A stretch of DNA of 64,000 nt, taken from contig NZ_LNYA01000030.1 in NCBI RefSeq assembly GCF_001467615.1, forward strand, positions 35,956 to 99,955, read 5' to 3'. Below are positions 45,222 to 55,650 of the stretch, piece after piece (positions within the stretch are counted from its first letter, which is position 1; the number at the start of each line of letters is the position of its first letter). Origin of the DNA: Legionella erythra. GTDB taxonomy: Bacteria > Pseudomonadota > Gammaproteobacteria > Legionellales > Legionellaceae. Both the position numbers and the translations under genes were made by a program. Under the pieces are notes generated by a model. The model did no database searches. It was not told where the DNA came from and was given only the letters and a program-made list of their open reading frames with translations.

Positions 45222-45683
45222 ATGGCTAAAGGAAAACAGGGCTCAGAAAAGGGGTTTTTTATGGCGAAAAATTGGGACAGTATGCTGGATGCCGATCATT
45301 TTGAAGCGGCTTTAAACGATAAGGATTTTAGCGTTAAGAGGCTTGTGAGACTGCAGGATCTCGAGGGTAGTAAGCATGACGCCGTGGATCAATTGCTGCT
45401 TCATCTTGTCGATTTTTTAGCACTAACTGACCCAGGCAAGGTAAGCCTTAATGACAATGACCGAGCCAGTGCCGATGCCTTATTTAACAATCTGGATACC
45501 GCGCTGAATCAGGTTAACACCCTTGCCGCTGACCAGAAATCTGTACAATCGGCAATCCGTTACGTCGAAGAAGTAATTCGTTCGCGCCTTGAGCTACTCA
45601 GGAAGCAGCCGACTGAACCCCTGTCGCTGAAGTGGTATAATGCTGCGCACATGGAACCCAGAGGCACCTATAAGCATTCTTAA
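45222..45683 (+). CDS. Hypothetical protein
   Basis: The 153-residue protein begins MAKGKQGSEKGFFMAKNW, is acidic in the middle with a helical pattern (DAVDQLLLHLVDFLAL, NNLDTALNQVNTLAADQKSV), and ends in a lysine- and arginine-containing tail. No family is recognised. An AGGA site lies 7 bases before the ATG. It is divergent from the kinase gene, and a TATACT -10-like hexamer sits in the shared upstream region. Confidence 0.58.
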   Translation: MAKGKQGSEKGFFMAKNWDSMLDADHFEAALNDKDFSVKRLVRLQDLEGSKHDAVDQLLLHLVDFLALTDPGKVSLNDNDRASADALFNNLDTALNQVNTLAADQKSVQSAIRYVEEVIRSRLELLRKQPTEPLSLKWYNAAHMEPRGTYKHS

Positions 45684-45713
45684 GGTTTTGTTTAATCAAT
45701 TAATCAGATCAAA

Positions 45714-45926
45714 TTAGCTGATTTTAATTAATTTGATCTGATTCAAATTGTAAAGCACGGTGCTTTTCCCGTCCGTGATTTCAATGTATTCGCTGCCTTT
45801 GCCATCAATAATGCCGACGGTATTGCCTGCTGCATTCAAATGATGAGTAGTGCCATCATTTTCTACAAGCCAAATGGATTTGTTTGCGGCTGCCCATTCA
45901 TTAATGCGTTTCGTTAATTCACTCAC
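45714..45926 (-). CDS. Small hypothetical protein
   Basis: The 70-residue protein starts with a GTG, with AGGA at a proper distance upstream. It has an N-terminal helix (SELTKRINEWAAANKSIW) and a beta-rich end (GKSTVLYNLNQIKLIKIS). No family is recognised; the overall pattern, with DGTTHHLNAAGNTVGII, resembles a small beta-barrel. It is convergent with the preceding gene. Confidence 0.5.
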   Translation of the reverse strand: MSELTKRINEWAAANKSIWLVENDGTTHHLNAAGNTVGIIDGKGSEYIEITDGKSTVLYNLNQIKLIKIS

Positions 45927-46019
45927 GATAATTCCTGCCAGTGCACATCCCTTACTTTAATAATAGCTTCTGCCAATGCAACCGATCAGGATTGTGTCTA
46001 AAAGTCACTAATTATATCA

Positions 46020-47263
46020 GTGCCTTCGAGGGGTAAATCCCTGGTGCATACGATTGTTAAAGCAAGAGATGTGAATCTGGAGGAATCAGTGAAGCGGATG
46101 AAAAAGAAGGCATTAAGCTGGATATTTCGCTGGCGGTTGGCGATTTACAGGGTAATGCCTTAAAAATTAATCTTTGAAGATTTTAAAATCTTTGGCAATG
46201 CCTGTGTGGGAAATGAAATACTGCTTTCCAATCACAGCGCGAAATTTCTGGATAATCATCATAAAGGCTCATTGGAGCATCCAGAGGATTTGCTTGGCAA
46301 GAGCAATGGCCAGTCGATGGACAATTTAGGGAAGCTGATTGAGCGAGGGCTTGTTTCCTCCCAAGAGGTGACAGGTATTGTAAAAGAAAATTACTTACCG
46401 TCATTAAAAGCGGTCAGTTACAGTATCGACAAGCGCGTTGAGCCGCCCCGGTTAACTCTTTATACGCATGCGCCGGTTGGAACGATGACCAGATCACGGA
46501 TGAAGCCTCTTATCTGCCGAATATGTATAATACCAGCAATAATCTGGGAAAGCGGGAGCTAAGGGGAGATTTTCACATGGTGGTTTCAGATGACACGCCA
46601 GCGCAAATGCATGCGATATTGCATCGCATGGAGGATACGATAAAAAATAAAATTCCCGAACGCACGGAACGGGAATGGCATGACAAATTTGTGAAACATG
46701 AATTGGCGCGCTATGCCCACATGGATAGGCATAATCATAACGGTTACATTCCTGACTACACACAGCCGTTAATCCATTTCATGAGCATCTACAATGTCCC
46801 TTACACCAAAGGGGAGGATGTTGTTGATTACTCCTTGAGAGTCGCTCAAGGCAATCGTGGGTATGCCATCCGGGTTGACGAATTTAAAAAAGAGTCACTG
46901 CACCAGGAACAGTCGGATTTTTATTCAAAAAGCCATAACTTGGCGAAAGAAGCCCTGAATGACATCAAACAATTAATCGAAACATCCGACTGGCAAGTGG
47001 GGCGATGGGGCAGCCGCTCGAAAATAGAAGTCAATGGTAAGATGAAACCTGTTCCTAACCACCTCCATGCCATTTATAAAAAATGCCTTGAAGCCGAAAA
47101 TGGAGGCAATCCGGCTCAATTGACGCAGGATATTCATGACATTGCCGCCAAGGCACTGGAACCTAAATCCAGGCTTTTTGAGCGTTTTCGTGAAAGGTAT
47201 CAATCCACGCTGGATGTTTATACTGTGATTGAACGAGACACGCGAAATCTGCTAAAGCCTTAA
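46020..47263 (+). pseudogene. Decayed Wip-like PPP-family protein phosphatase effector gene
   Basis: Several frames carry pieces of one protein. Near 46061-46177 the frame reads ...KLDISLAVGDLQGNALKINL then TGA, and GDLQGN is the first metal motif of PPP phosphatases (GDxHG). Frame 0 from about 46191 to 46476 reads ILLSNHSAKFLDNHHKG, with NH as the fourth motif, then LTLYTHAPVG. A one-base change near 46476 moves into the frame of the final 246-residue ORF (46523-47263). The GDxxADRG part between the first two pieces is missing. The C-terminal part is intact but alone cannot be a phosphatase. Comparison with the Legionella WipA/WipB group is by memory of motifs. A remnant of a ~500-residue effector is likely. 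Confidence 0.6.
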
Positions 47264-47432
47264 CGACGAAGCGGCCTTCTTTCAAAAAAAGTGCTGATTG
47301 TTCAGGGGCTTGCCATAAACTGCCCGTCCTGCACGTTACTCTTGTTCAATTGGCTTTTCATGGCTAATATGGAAGCTTCGGCATGGCTCGCTCCGCAGCG
47401 AACCATATTAGGTATAGGGAAATACTGGCACA

Positions 47433-48986
47433 ATGTTAAAGATTCTTTTACTTACTCTTTGCTTGCTTCTGAGTGCCTGTATGGTTGGACCCGATTACAA
47501 GGAGCCTGCCAAAAATGTCGCCCCGTACTGGCTGCAGAAAAATCCGGCGGTAAAAGTCGCGCCAATCAATAATGCCGCCTGGTGGAAGGTATTTCACGAT
47601 CCGACTCTGACAGAATTAATTCACTGCGGCTACCATAACAATCTTTCACTTCAGAGTGCCGGTGTGCGCGTGCTGCAGGCCCGTGCCAAACTGGCGCAGT
47701 CGGTGGGCGAGCTTTACCCGCAGCAACAGGTTTTAAATGGCAGCTACACCCATATCCGCACGGGAGGAGGGGAGTTGCAGGGTATTTTGCCGGACAAGTT
47801 TGACACGGCTTCTTTGGGTGTTTCTGCCAGTTGGGAAATTGATTTCTGGGGCAAATACCGCCGCGCTATCCGTGCGAATGATGCCGCGTTTTTGGCGTCT
47901 CTGGCAGCTTATGACAGTGCACTGGTTTCTTTAACCGCGGACATAGCCAATGCGTATATCAATATCCGTACGCTTCAACAGCAAATTAAGACGACGCAGA
48001 CTAACATCCATCTGCAAAAAATAAGCCTTGATATTGCCCAGTCACGTTATCGCGGCGGCCAGACCAGCTTGCTCGATGTGCAACAGGCCGAAACCGAACT
48101 GGCTGAAACCCAATCGTCACTGCCGGATCTGGTATCGCAGCTGCAACGGCAGAAAGACGCGCTCGCTGTCTTGCTGGGTCTGGTTCCGACTCAGGTTGAT
48201 GATCTGCTTAAGAAGCGAAGCGGTATTCCCCGCGCACCGGCTTCTGTGGCAATCGGCATTCCCAAGGAAGCACTGGCGCGACGTCCTGATATTTACCAGG
48301 CCAGGATGGAGGCGGTAGCGCAATCGGAATCCATTGGGGCGGTTAAAGCCAACCTTTACCCCGCATTGACGTTAAGCGGCTCGTTTTCTTATACGGCGAA
48401 CAGTATTGGCCAAGCCTCCATCAGCAACCTGTTTGATCCAGCCAACCGTTCGGTGATTGCTGGCCCTTCGGTGGTTTGGCCATTATTAAATTATGGACAA
48501 ATTACCAACGCGGTGCGCGAGCAGGATGCTGTGTTTCAGCAGAGCCTGCTGAATTACCTTCATTTAGTGCTTAAGGCGCAACAGGAAGTGCAGGATAATA
48601 TTACCCAGTACATTGAATCACGAAAAACAACTGCTTTGCTGGGCACAGCGAATACCTCGGCCATGAAAACTACCCGTCTTGCCCTCATCCGCTATCGCGA
48701 GGGAGAGGCAAATTACACGGCTGTATTGAATGCAGAACAGCAACAACTACGGATACAAAAATCATTAATCAATGCACAGGGCGATATTGCCAAATCGCTG
48801 GTCGCCCTTTACCGTTCCCTAGGCGGCGGTTGGCAAATACGACAGGGCAATGATATCGTCCCGGAAACGATTAAACAGGAAATGGCTGCACGAACCAATT
48901 GGGGGAGCCTGCTCAAACAACCAAACCATGAGCGTCCCACCACGACCGAGCAGCGCATTAAACAGCTTTATCTACCAAACTGGTGA
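47433..48986 (+). CDS. RND efflux outer-membrane factor lipoprotein (NodT family)
   Basis: The 517-residue protein has a lipoprotein signal with lipobox LSAC at Cys16, and the TolC-like duplicated helical architecture: YKEPAKNVAPYW, NLSLQSAGVRVLQARAKLAQSVG, SWEIDFWGKYRR, YRGGQTSLLDVQQAETELAE, and a second copy with RYREGEANYTAVLNAEQQQLRIQ. It is the outer-membrane part of the efflux system with the two next genes (6- and 57-base gaps). Starts at 47433. The 169-base gap before it holds only a possible promoter. Confidence 0.93.
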   Translation: MLKILLLTLCLLLSACMVGPDYKEPAKNVAPYWLQKNPAVKVAPINNAAWWKVFHDPTLTELIHCGYHNNLSLQSAGVRVLQARAKLAQSVGELYPQQQVLNGSYTHIRTGGGELQGILPDKFDTASLGVSASWEIDFWGKYRRAIRANDAAFLASLAAYDSALVSLTADIANAYINIRTLQQQIKTTQTNIHLQKISLDIAQSRYRGGQTSLLDVQQAETELAETQSSLPDLVSQLQRQKDALAVLLGLVPTQVDDLLKKRSGIPRAPASVAIGIPKEALARRPDIYQARMEAVAQSESIGAVKANLYPALTLSGSFSYTANSIGQASISNLFDPANRSVIAGPSVVWPLLNYGQITNAVREQDAVFQQSLLNYLHLVLKAQQEVQDNITQYIESRKTTALLGTANTSAMKTTRLALIRYREGEANYTAVLNAEQQQLRIQKSLINAQGDIAKSLVALYRSLGGGWQIRQGNDIVPETIKQEMAARTNWGSLLKQPNHERPTTTEQRIKQLYLPNW

Positions 48987-48992
48987 TGGGTT

Positions 48993-50144
48993 ATGATGAC
49001 AGCCGAAAATAAATCATTCATTTTAAAAATAGCAGCCGCGGGTGTGGTCATTTTATTCCTTTACTGGTTTATTCATCGATACTCGCAAAGCACACCACCT
49101 GCCCCGCCTGCCCCCGTTGTCATCGTCAGCCACCCCAAACGGCTGGAGATGACGGATTATATTACCCAGACCGGAAATACTATTGCCTATAATTCTGTCA
49201 ATTTAGTCGCCAGGGTGGAAGGGTATCTGGACGCCATTCAATTTGTGGATGGTTCCTTTGTTAGAAAAGGCCAGGAACTCTTTATTATCGAGCCTGAACC
49301 TTACCTGCAAAAATTACATGAGGCAGAGGATTCCCTGGCCGCCCAAAAAGCGGCTTATGCCTATAACCAGGCAGAATACGCCCGCCAGCAACAAATGTAC
49401 AAGGAGAATGCCACCTCCTTAAAAAATGTGGAGAAATGGTCAGCAAAACGCGATGAATCCAAGGCTGAAGTGGCCAAAGCCGAAGCCAATGTAAAAATTG
49501 CACAAATCAATTACAGCTATACCCGTGTTCAAGCCCCGTTTGACGGCCGTATCGGGCGGCATCTGGTGGATGTCGGTAATCTGGTTGGCCATGGACAGGC
49601 TACGGAATTGGCCAATATCGAACAGATTAATCCCATTTATGTCTATTTTAATTTAAATGAACTGGATTTAATCAAATTGCGTGAAGCAGCGCGGGCACGC
49701 GGGTTTAAACCCAATGAATTGCATAAAATCCCGGTATACGTAGGCATGCAGAATGAACGTGATTTCCCGCATCAGGGCAAACTGGATTTCGTCAATACCG
49801 GCTTGAATGCCTCAACAGGAAGCATGGAGTTTCGAGCCTTGCTGGATAACAAGGATTACCCCCTGTTACCTGGATTGTTTGTTCAGGTTCGTATTCCTGT
49901 CAGCAAACCCTCGCCGCGGCTCGCAATTCCGGATACTGCTATTCAATACGATCAGATTGGCGCCTATGTCTTAACCGTTGATAAGGACGATACCGTCGTC
50001 TTAAAACGGGTGACTACGGGTACGCTGGATGATGGCATGAGGGCTATCAGCAAAGGGCTTGATATTGATGACCGAGTCGTGGTTAATGGTATTCAGAATG
50101 CCGTTCCGTCGCACAAGGTTACGCCTAAAAAAGAAAATGAGTAA
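48993..50144 (+). CDS. RND efflux periplasmic adaptor (membrane fusion protein)
   Basis: The 383-residue protein has an N-terminal membrane anchor (ILKIAAAGVVILFLYWFIHR), lipoyl-type halves (VDGSFVRKGQELFIIEP and YTRVQAPFDGRIGRHLVDVGNLVGHG), a helical hairpin, and the beta-barrel and membrane-proximal parts typical of MexE/AcrA-like adaptors. It bridges the permease coded 57 bases downstream and the OMF coded 6 bases upstream. Confidence 0.93.
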   Translation: MMTAENKSFILKIAAAGVVILFLYWFIHRYSQSTPPAPPAPVVIVSHPKRLEMTDYITQTGNTIAYNSVNLVARVEGYLDAIQFVDGSFVRKGQELFIIEPEPYLQKLHEAEDSLAAQKAAYAYNQAEYARQQQMYKENATSLKNVEKWSAKRDESKAEVAKAEANVKIAQINYSYTRVQAPFDGRIGRHLVDVGNLVGHGQATELANIEQINPIYVYFNLNELDLIKLREAARARGFKPNELHKIPVYVGMQNERDFPHQGKLDFVNTGLNASTGSMEFRALLDNKDYPLLPGLFVQVRIPVSKPSPRLAIPDTAIQYDQIGAYVLTVDKDDTVVLKRVTTGTLDDGMRAISKGLDIDDRVVVNGIQNAVPSHKVTPKKENE

Positions 50145-50201
50145 AAGTCAATTGAAGGGATGCCACTGAATGAAATTGTTGCAAGTTGAGAAGAACGCGA
50201 A

Positions 50202-53200
50202 ATGATTTCCAAATTCTTCATTGAAAGGCCGGTTCTGGCCAACGTCATTGCGTTATTACTGGTATTTATTGGTTTAATCGCTATCCTGGTTTTGCCAGTA
50301 TCACAATACCCGGCTATTGTACCGCCCACTATTCAGGTGACGACGACTTACCCGGGAGCGGATGCCAAAACCCTCATTAATACCGTGGCCTTACCCATTG
50401 AGCAACAGGTCAACGGGGTGGAAAATATGCTTTACATGCAATCCACCAGCTCCAATAATGGGGCTTACACGTTGATTGTAACCTTTGCCATCGGCACCGA
50501 TCTGAATTTCGCCCAGGTACTGGTGCAAAACCGGGTGCAGGCGGCGATGGCGCAATTGCCGATGGATGTGCAGAAGCAAGGGGTTGTCGTCCAGCAGAAA
50601 TCCACTGCCATTCTGCAATTCATTACCCTAACTTCTGAAAATGGCGAATACGATGGCGTGTTTCTTAACAGTTATGCCACGATTAACATGCAGGATGAAC
50701 TGGCGCGTCTACCCGGGGTGGGTAACGTTCTGGTTTTTGGCTCCGGGAGCTATGCCATGCGGGTATGGCTTGATCCGAAAAAAATGCTGGCTTATTCGTT
50801 AAACCCCAGCGATGTTTTAAATGCCATCAGTTACCAGAATAAGGACGTATCAGCCGGTCAGATTGCATCCCCACCAGTTCTGGGTTCCCATTCCTACCAA
50901 TTAACCGTAAATGTCCCGGGGCAATTGGCTGATCCCGATGAGTTTGGCAATATTATTATCAAAACCGTCGACACCCAACCGGATGAGAATGCCAATGCCA
51001 GCAGTTCAGCGCAGGTGGTGCGCATTAAAGACGTGGGGCGTGTAGAGTTGGGTTCTTCAAGCTATAGCCAGTTGGCTAATTTAAACGGTAAACCAACCGC
51101 AGCCATTGGTATATTCCAGCTACCGGGAGCCAATGCGCTGCAAGTAGCGGAAGAAGTGAGAAAAACCGTTGCTAAAATGGCGAAAAAATTTCCTCCAGGC
51201 CTGACGTATTCCATTCCGTTTGATACCACTGTGTTTGTTAAAGCCTCCATTTCGGAGGTGTATAAAACCCTCTATGAGGCGGGTATTCTGGTTTTGCTGG
51301 TCATTGTTGTTTTTCTGCAGAATTTCCGTGCCTCACTGGTTCCGGCCACCACCGTCCCGGTGACGATTATCGGCACATTTTTCGCCCTGATGCTGCTTGG
51401 CTATACCATTAATTTATTGACGCTGTTTGCGCTGGTGCTGGCCATTGGTATTGTCGTTGATGACGCGATCGTGATCGTGGAGGGTGTGACTCAGCACATT
51501 GAAAGAGGCTTATCGCCCAAAGAAGCGTCTATTGAGGCCATGAGAGAATTGTTCGGGCCTATCCTGGGTATTACGCTGGTGTTGATGGCCGTGTTTGTTC
51601 CTGCCGGGTTTATGCCGGGTTTGACGGGGGCTATGTATGCGCAATTTGCCCTGGTTATTGCGGCAACAGCCTTAATCAGCGCCATCAATGCAATGACCTT
51701 AAAACCCACCCAGTGTGCACTGTGGCTTAAGCCCATTGATAAAGACAAGCCCAAAAATATCTTTTTCAGAACCTTCGACAAAATCTATAATCCTATCGAG
51801 GCGCGCTATATCCGGTTTATGGATAAATTAGTGCATCACAGCGGGATGGTTTGTCTTCTGGGTGCGGCTTTGGTGGCCCTGGCTATTTTTGGTTTAACCC
51901 GTATCCCCACCGGTTTTATTCCGATTGAGGATCAGGGGTACCTCATTTTAAGCGTGCAATTGCCTGACGCAGCGACCCTGGGGCGCACAGACAAGGTCAT
52001 GAGCGAGTTAAGTAAAAAGGTTTCACAAATTGACGGCATTGCTAACGTCATTGCCATTGATGGCATCTCGCTGCTCGATAACAATGCCAGTCTGGCTAAT
52101 GCGGGTGTTTTATACATTATGTTTAAAGACTGGAGTGTTCGCGGGAAGTCTGAAAATCTGTTGGCCCTGTATACCAAAATCAATGACATTGCCAAAAACA
52201 CGCTGGATGCCAAAGTGTTGACTGTCGTTCCCCCACCCATCCAGGGTTTAGGGTTATCCGGCGGTTTCCAGATGCAAGTGGAATTGCAGGATGGCACCTT
52301 TGATTATCAAAAATTGCAACGCGTCACAGATGGGCTAATCAGTGAGGGGAACCGCGAGCCGGATCTGCAAAACTTAATGACCTCGTTTCGGGCCAGTGTA
52401 CCCCAGGTTGCAGCGCCCATTAACCGCACCAAAGCAGAGAGTCTGGGTGTTCGCATAGGCGATGCGTTCGGCACCCTGCAAACATACCTGGGTTCTTCCT
52501 ATGTCAATTTGTTTACCAAATTCGGGCAGGTGTTTCCGGTTTATGTGCAGGCTGATGCCTCGTCACGCGGACAGGTGGAGGATTTACGTAATTACTACGT
52601 CAAAAACCAGCAGGGCTCTATGGTTTCTTTAGGGACCTTGACTGACATCAAACCGGATGTCGGGCCTGCAATCATCTCACTTTACAACCTTTATCCATCG
52701 GGTAATGTCAACGGCATGGCTGCCAAGGGTTACAGCTCCGGTGAAGGGATTGAAACCATGGAAGAACTGGCAAAAAAATTGCCGCCCGGTTTTTCCTATG
52801 AATGGACGAGTACCGCCTATCAGGAAAAAGTGGCTGGCAATATGAGTTATTATATTTTTGCCATGTCGCTGGTGCTTGTTTACCTGATTTTGGCGGGACA
52901 GTATGAAAACTGGCTGATTCCGTCAGCCATTCTTTTCAGCGTACCGCTCACCTTAATCGGGACAGTATTGGCTCTGGGTCTTTTGGGACTGGATAATAAT
53001 ATGTACACCCAGATCGGCTTGTTGCTGCTGATTGCCCTGGCGACAAAAAATGCCATTCTTATTGTTGAAGTAGCGCATGAGCAACATCATATCCATAAAA
53101 AATCAGTGATGGAGGCAGCGGTTATCGGAGCGAAAACCCGATTCAGGCCTATTCTGATGACATCTTTTGCCTTCATCATGGGCGTTATGCCGCTGGTCTT

Positions 53201-53372
53201 TGCCACAGGGGCTGGAGCCAATGCCAGACGGTCAATTGGGGTTGCTGTTTGCAGTGGGATGTTGGCTTCAACCTGCTTAGCCGTCGTGTTTGTCCCTGTT
53301 TTTTATGTGTTATTACAAACCTGGCAGGATAAGCGAAAAGCCAAAAAAGAAAAAACCGCCTTGCCTGTTTAA
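50202..53372 (+). CDS. RND multidrug efflux permease (HAE1 family)
   Basis: The 1056-residue protein is full length. It begins MISKFFIERPVLANVIALLL, has the four-residue PGAD pore region, the proton-relay VVDDAIVIVE (D-D) in helix 4, the LAGQYENW and GANARRSIG segments of the second half, and two large periplasmic loops. It belongs to the AcrB/MexF group that exports drugs, detergents or host compounds using proton motive force. GAGAAG precedes the ATG. Together with the two upstream genes it forms a complete tripartite pump. Confidence 0.95.
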   Translation: MISKFFIERPVLANVIALLLVFIGLIAILVLPVSQYPAIVPPTIQVTTTYPGADAKTLINTVALPIEQQVNGVENMLYMQSTSSNNGAYTLIVTFAIGTDLNFAQVLVQNRVQAAMAQLPMDVQKQGVVVQQKSTAILQFITLTSENGEYDGVFLNSYATINMQDELARLPGVGNVLVFGSGSYAMRVWLDPKKMLAYSLNPSDVLNAISYQNKDVSAGQIASPPVLGSHSYQLTVNVPGQLADPDEFGNIIIKTVDTQPDENANASSSAQVVRIKDVGRVELGSSSYSQLANLNGKPTAAIGIFQLPGANALQVAEEVRKTVAKMAKKFPPGLTYSIPFDTTVFVKASISEVYKTLYEAGILVLLVIVVFLQNFRASLVPATTVPVTIIGTFFALMLLGYTINLLTLFALVLAIGIVVDDAIVIVEGVTQHIERGLSPKEASIEAMRELFGPILGITLVLMAVFVPAGFMPGLTGAMYAQFALVIAATALISAINAMTLKPTQCALWLKPIDKDKPKNIFFRTFDKIYNPIEARYIRFMDKLVHHSGMVCLLGAALVALAIFGLTRIPTGFIPIEDQGYLILSVQLPDAATLGRTDKVMSELSKKVSQIDGIANVIAIDGISLLDNNASLANAGVLYIMFKDWSVRGKSENLLALYTKINDIAKNTLDAKVLTVVPPPIQGLGLSGGFQMQVELQDGTFDYQKLQRVTDGLISEGNREPDLQNLMTSFRASVPQVAAPINRTKAESLGVRIGDAFGTLQTYLGSSYVNLFTKFGQVFPVYVQADASSRGQVEDLRNYYVKNQQGSMVSLGTLTDIKPDVGPAIISLYNLYPSGNVNGMAAKGYSSGEGIETMEELAKKLPPGFSYEWTSTAYQEKVAGNMSYYIFAMSLVLVYLILAGQYENWLIPSAILFSVPLTLIGTVLALGLLGLDNNMYTQIGLLLLIALATKNAILIVEVAHEQHHIHKKSVMEAAVIGAKTRFRPILMTSFAFIMGVMPLVFATGAGANARRSIGVAVCSGMLASTCLAVVFVPVFYVLLQTWQDKRKAKKEKTALPV

Positions 53373-53561
53373 CGGTAAGAGCGTTTAGAAACTGTCAGTT
53401 TCTCTGCCATGCCTGGATCTGGTTCTTTATCAAGCAATGATGTTTTTTATTACAGCAAATTTATTTTTTATGGTCAGTGCAAATAAAAATGAACCGGAGA
53501 GTAGTAAAAACTGTAAGAATAAATGTATCATTTCCAAGCGTTGAATTGACAGGATGCCAAA

Positions 53562-55547
53562 ATGAAAATTTCATTTATTAAAAGTTGTTTAGCTAATTAT
53601 GATACTAAGAAGGGGTTTCTGCGCGTATTGAGGGACGAATCCCATATCGGGGATCTAAGGACATTTTTTAACCAGGATTTGGGTGGTGACAAAGCAGTGG
53701 ATCGTGATCTGACGCCCGAGGAACTCCACGAACTGGTTGCCATAGCGCTAAAAAAAAAGAATTGGAATGCCTCCCAAAGCGCAGATACGTTTAGTGAAAT
53801 TTTCAAGCAGTTCGGCGGCATAGAAGCGTATCAGTATCTCCTTGACAAAAATGCTTTAACTGCTTCAAATGTGGCATTTCTGGAAAAAAATGCCGCTCTT
53901 TACAGTAGCCGTGAGATTGCAGGGCTTGCTGTCCTCGTCGATTATTCATCGCAAAGTGTACCGCCCTTGTCATTAAGTGTTTTGTCAGACGAAGTTACCC
54001 GGGTTGATTTAGGCAGCATGAATAATAGGGTGGATTGCATGAGTCGTCTCAAAAAAGACGGGCTATTAAGCAAGAATGCGTTATTGTTGATTGCCAAGGG
54101 CATGGACGTTGAAATGGCGGAGCAACTGATTCGATTAATGAATGCCCAAAACAGTTTCAACGATGTAAATCTTCAGTCCTTATCGGAACATCCTGAGGCT
54201 CTGGAGCCTATTTTCCAAATCCTGACGACTCTTGGCAAAAAAGAGGTGTTTCCTGCCAAATTTTGCGATGTCACAAAAATATTCAGCTTCAATGTCGTAG
54301 CCGCTAAAAATTTCAACTTTTACCTTCAGGCTATTGCCCAGCAATGCCAAAGCAGTAAGACCACGGCGAGCCCTGAAACCGGTAACAAACTCCTGGCCCA
54401 TCGTGAAGTGCTTGAAAATCAAAAGCCAGATGTCATGGAAAAAGTGCTGGCGGTATTCCAAATGAGGGAATGGAAAATTGCGGATTATCTGGATTACCTG
54501 TTCGCAATCAACGAGGTGGGCCTGCAATTTACTGTGACTCACATGGCCAAATTGCCGCTTGAGACCGGGTATTTAACCCGAGTTCTCGATGCGTTGAAGG
54601 TGGAGGGTGCCCATTATCGTACAATTGTCAAAGGAATTACCCTCCTCAAAGAAAAGAATGCACTCACGGAAGAGAATCTTTGTTTCATTTTAAACTCCTG
54701 TCAGCATGCTAATACGCTGGCGGCAGCTGTGACCCAATGGCCCGATTTAAAAGAAAAGAAAATTGCGGTGGCCTATACGGAGTTATTAAAGTGTCCCTCC
54801 TTTGCGGACAAAGTTGTCTCTGCCTTGCTTGAGTTAAGCAAGGTTATCGAATTAACCGAACAAGTCTGTACCCTGGTTATGAGTAAACCCGAAAGTGCGG
54901 AAGCTGCAAGAGATATTTTCCATCTGTTACGGTCCAGGGAATTGAGTGACAAGAAAATGGTGGATTTTCTTTATCAAACCAAGGTAATAAACCGCGACTT
55001 TTATAAAGCCATTGCGGCATTGGATGAAGCAAATATTTTAACCTCAACCAATGTCATTAAACTCTGTTTAAAGGCTGCATATATAAGAACCATTGCCAGT
55101 GCCTGCGCTACTTTGCATAACGCCAATGCCTTAGTGAAAGAGTTAAAGCCTAATGGCTCCTGTTCGCGCTTAAATCAGACCCTTTTTGATGCGATTATCG
55201 ATGATCCGCTCAATGCGTTGAAACTGGCGGAATCTTCCGGTGGCAGGCTGACTCGCCTGGGTATTTCAGCCATGAAAGACGAAGGAGCCTGTGACTTTGT
55301 CAGAATCCGCCAGGGAGCACGTTATCTTGCCTTAATGCAGCATCAGGGATTACTGTTTGGGCCTTACCTGATGCCTGAGGTAAACGGTAACAAAAAACCC
55401 TATACGCTTGAAGAAAGGCAGGCATTGGAAAAAAAATCAGTCCTTCACATCGCCTCCTTTCTGGGTAGCGGTTTTCTGGAAAAAGCGGTTGAAGAGCACG
55501 TGGCAAAAGAAAGTGTAGAAGACATTTTTAAGCTTAATGCTTCGTGA
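53562..55547 (+). CDS. Alpha-solenoid protein, candidate effector
   Basis: The 661-residue protein is almost all helices in repeated pairs: LLDKNALTASNVAFLEKNAA, LKKDGLLSKNALLLIAKGMD, LKEKNALTEENLCFILNSCQ, LDEANILTSTNVIKLCLKAA share the pattern L-x3-N-x-L-T-x2-N-x2-x-L-L, seen in several large Legionella repeats proteins. It has no signal peptide or catalytic motif. AGGA lies 7 bases before the ATG. The 190-base gap before it (after the RND permease) shows only a short dyad. The C-terminus is helical with a Lys/Glu-rich end. Function is unknown. Confidence 0.6.
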   Translation: MKISFIKSCLANYDTKKGFLRVLRDESHIGDLRTFFNQDLGGDKAVDRDLTPEELHELVAIALKKKNWNASQSADTFSEIFKQFGGIEAYQYLLDKNALTASNVAFLEKNAALYSSREIAGLAVLVDYSSQSVPPLSLSVLSDEVTRVDLGSMNNRVDCMSRLKKDGLLSKNALLLIAKGMDVEMAEQLIRLMNAQNSFNDVNLQSLSEHPEALEPIFQILTTLGKKEVFPAKFCDVTKIFSFNVVAAKNFNFYLQAIAQQCQSSKTTASPETGNKLLAHREVLENQKPDVMEKVLAVFQMREWKIADYLDYLFAINEVGLQFTVTHMAKLPLETGYLTRVLDALKVEGAHYRTIVKGITLLKEKNALTEENLCFILNSCQHANTLAAAVTQWPDLKEKKIAVAYTELLKCPSFADKVVSALLELSKVIELTEQVCTLVMSKPESAEAARDIFHLLRSRELSDKKMVDFLYQTKVINRDFYKAIAALDEANILTSTNVIKLCLKAAYIRTIASACATLHNANALVKELKPNGSCSRLNQTLFDAIIDDPLNALKLAESSGGRLTRLGISAMKDEGACDFVRIRQGARYLALMQHQGLLFGPYLMPEVNGNKKPYTLEERQALEKKSVLHIASFLGSGFLEKAVEEHVAKESVEDIFKLNAS

Positions 55548-55579
55548 AGATGACTTGGAGTATCGTGAACAGGGGTTAA

Positions 55580-55614
55580 CAGACACCGCAATGAATAGCA
55601 TACTGCGGTGTCTG
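55580..55614. terminator. Strong hairpin between convergent genes
   Basis: CAGACACCGCA (55580-55590) and TGCGGTGTCTG (55604-55614) pair perfectly over 11 bases with a 13-base loop. It lies between the solenoid gene stop and the convergent beta-lactamase stop. There is no T tract, so it may act as a bidirectional end or mRNA stabiliser. Confidence 0.55.
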
Positions 55615-55650
55615 CAGGGGGCTCTGATAATCCTGCTGCTTTAGTCGGGT

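Noticed and set aside
53387..53403. A terminator after the RND operon (AGAAACTG-T-CAGTTTCT)
   Set aside because: The perfect dyad has a one-base centre, so it cannot form a normal hairpin, and no T tract follows.
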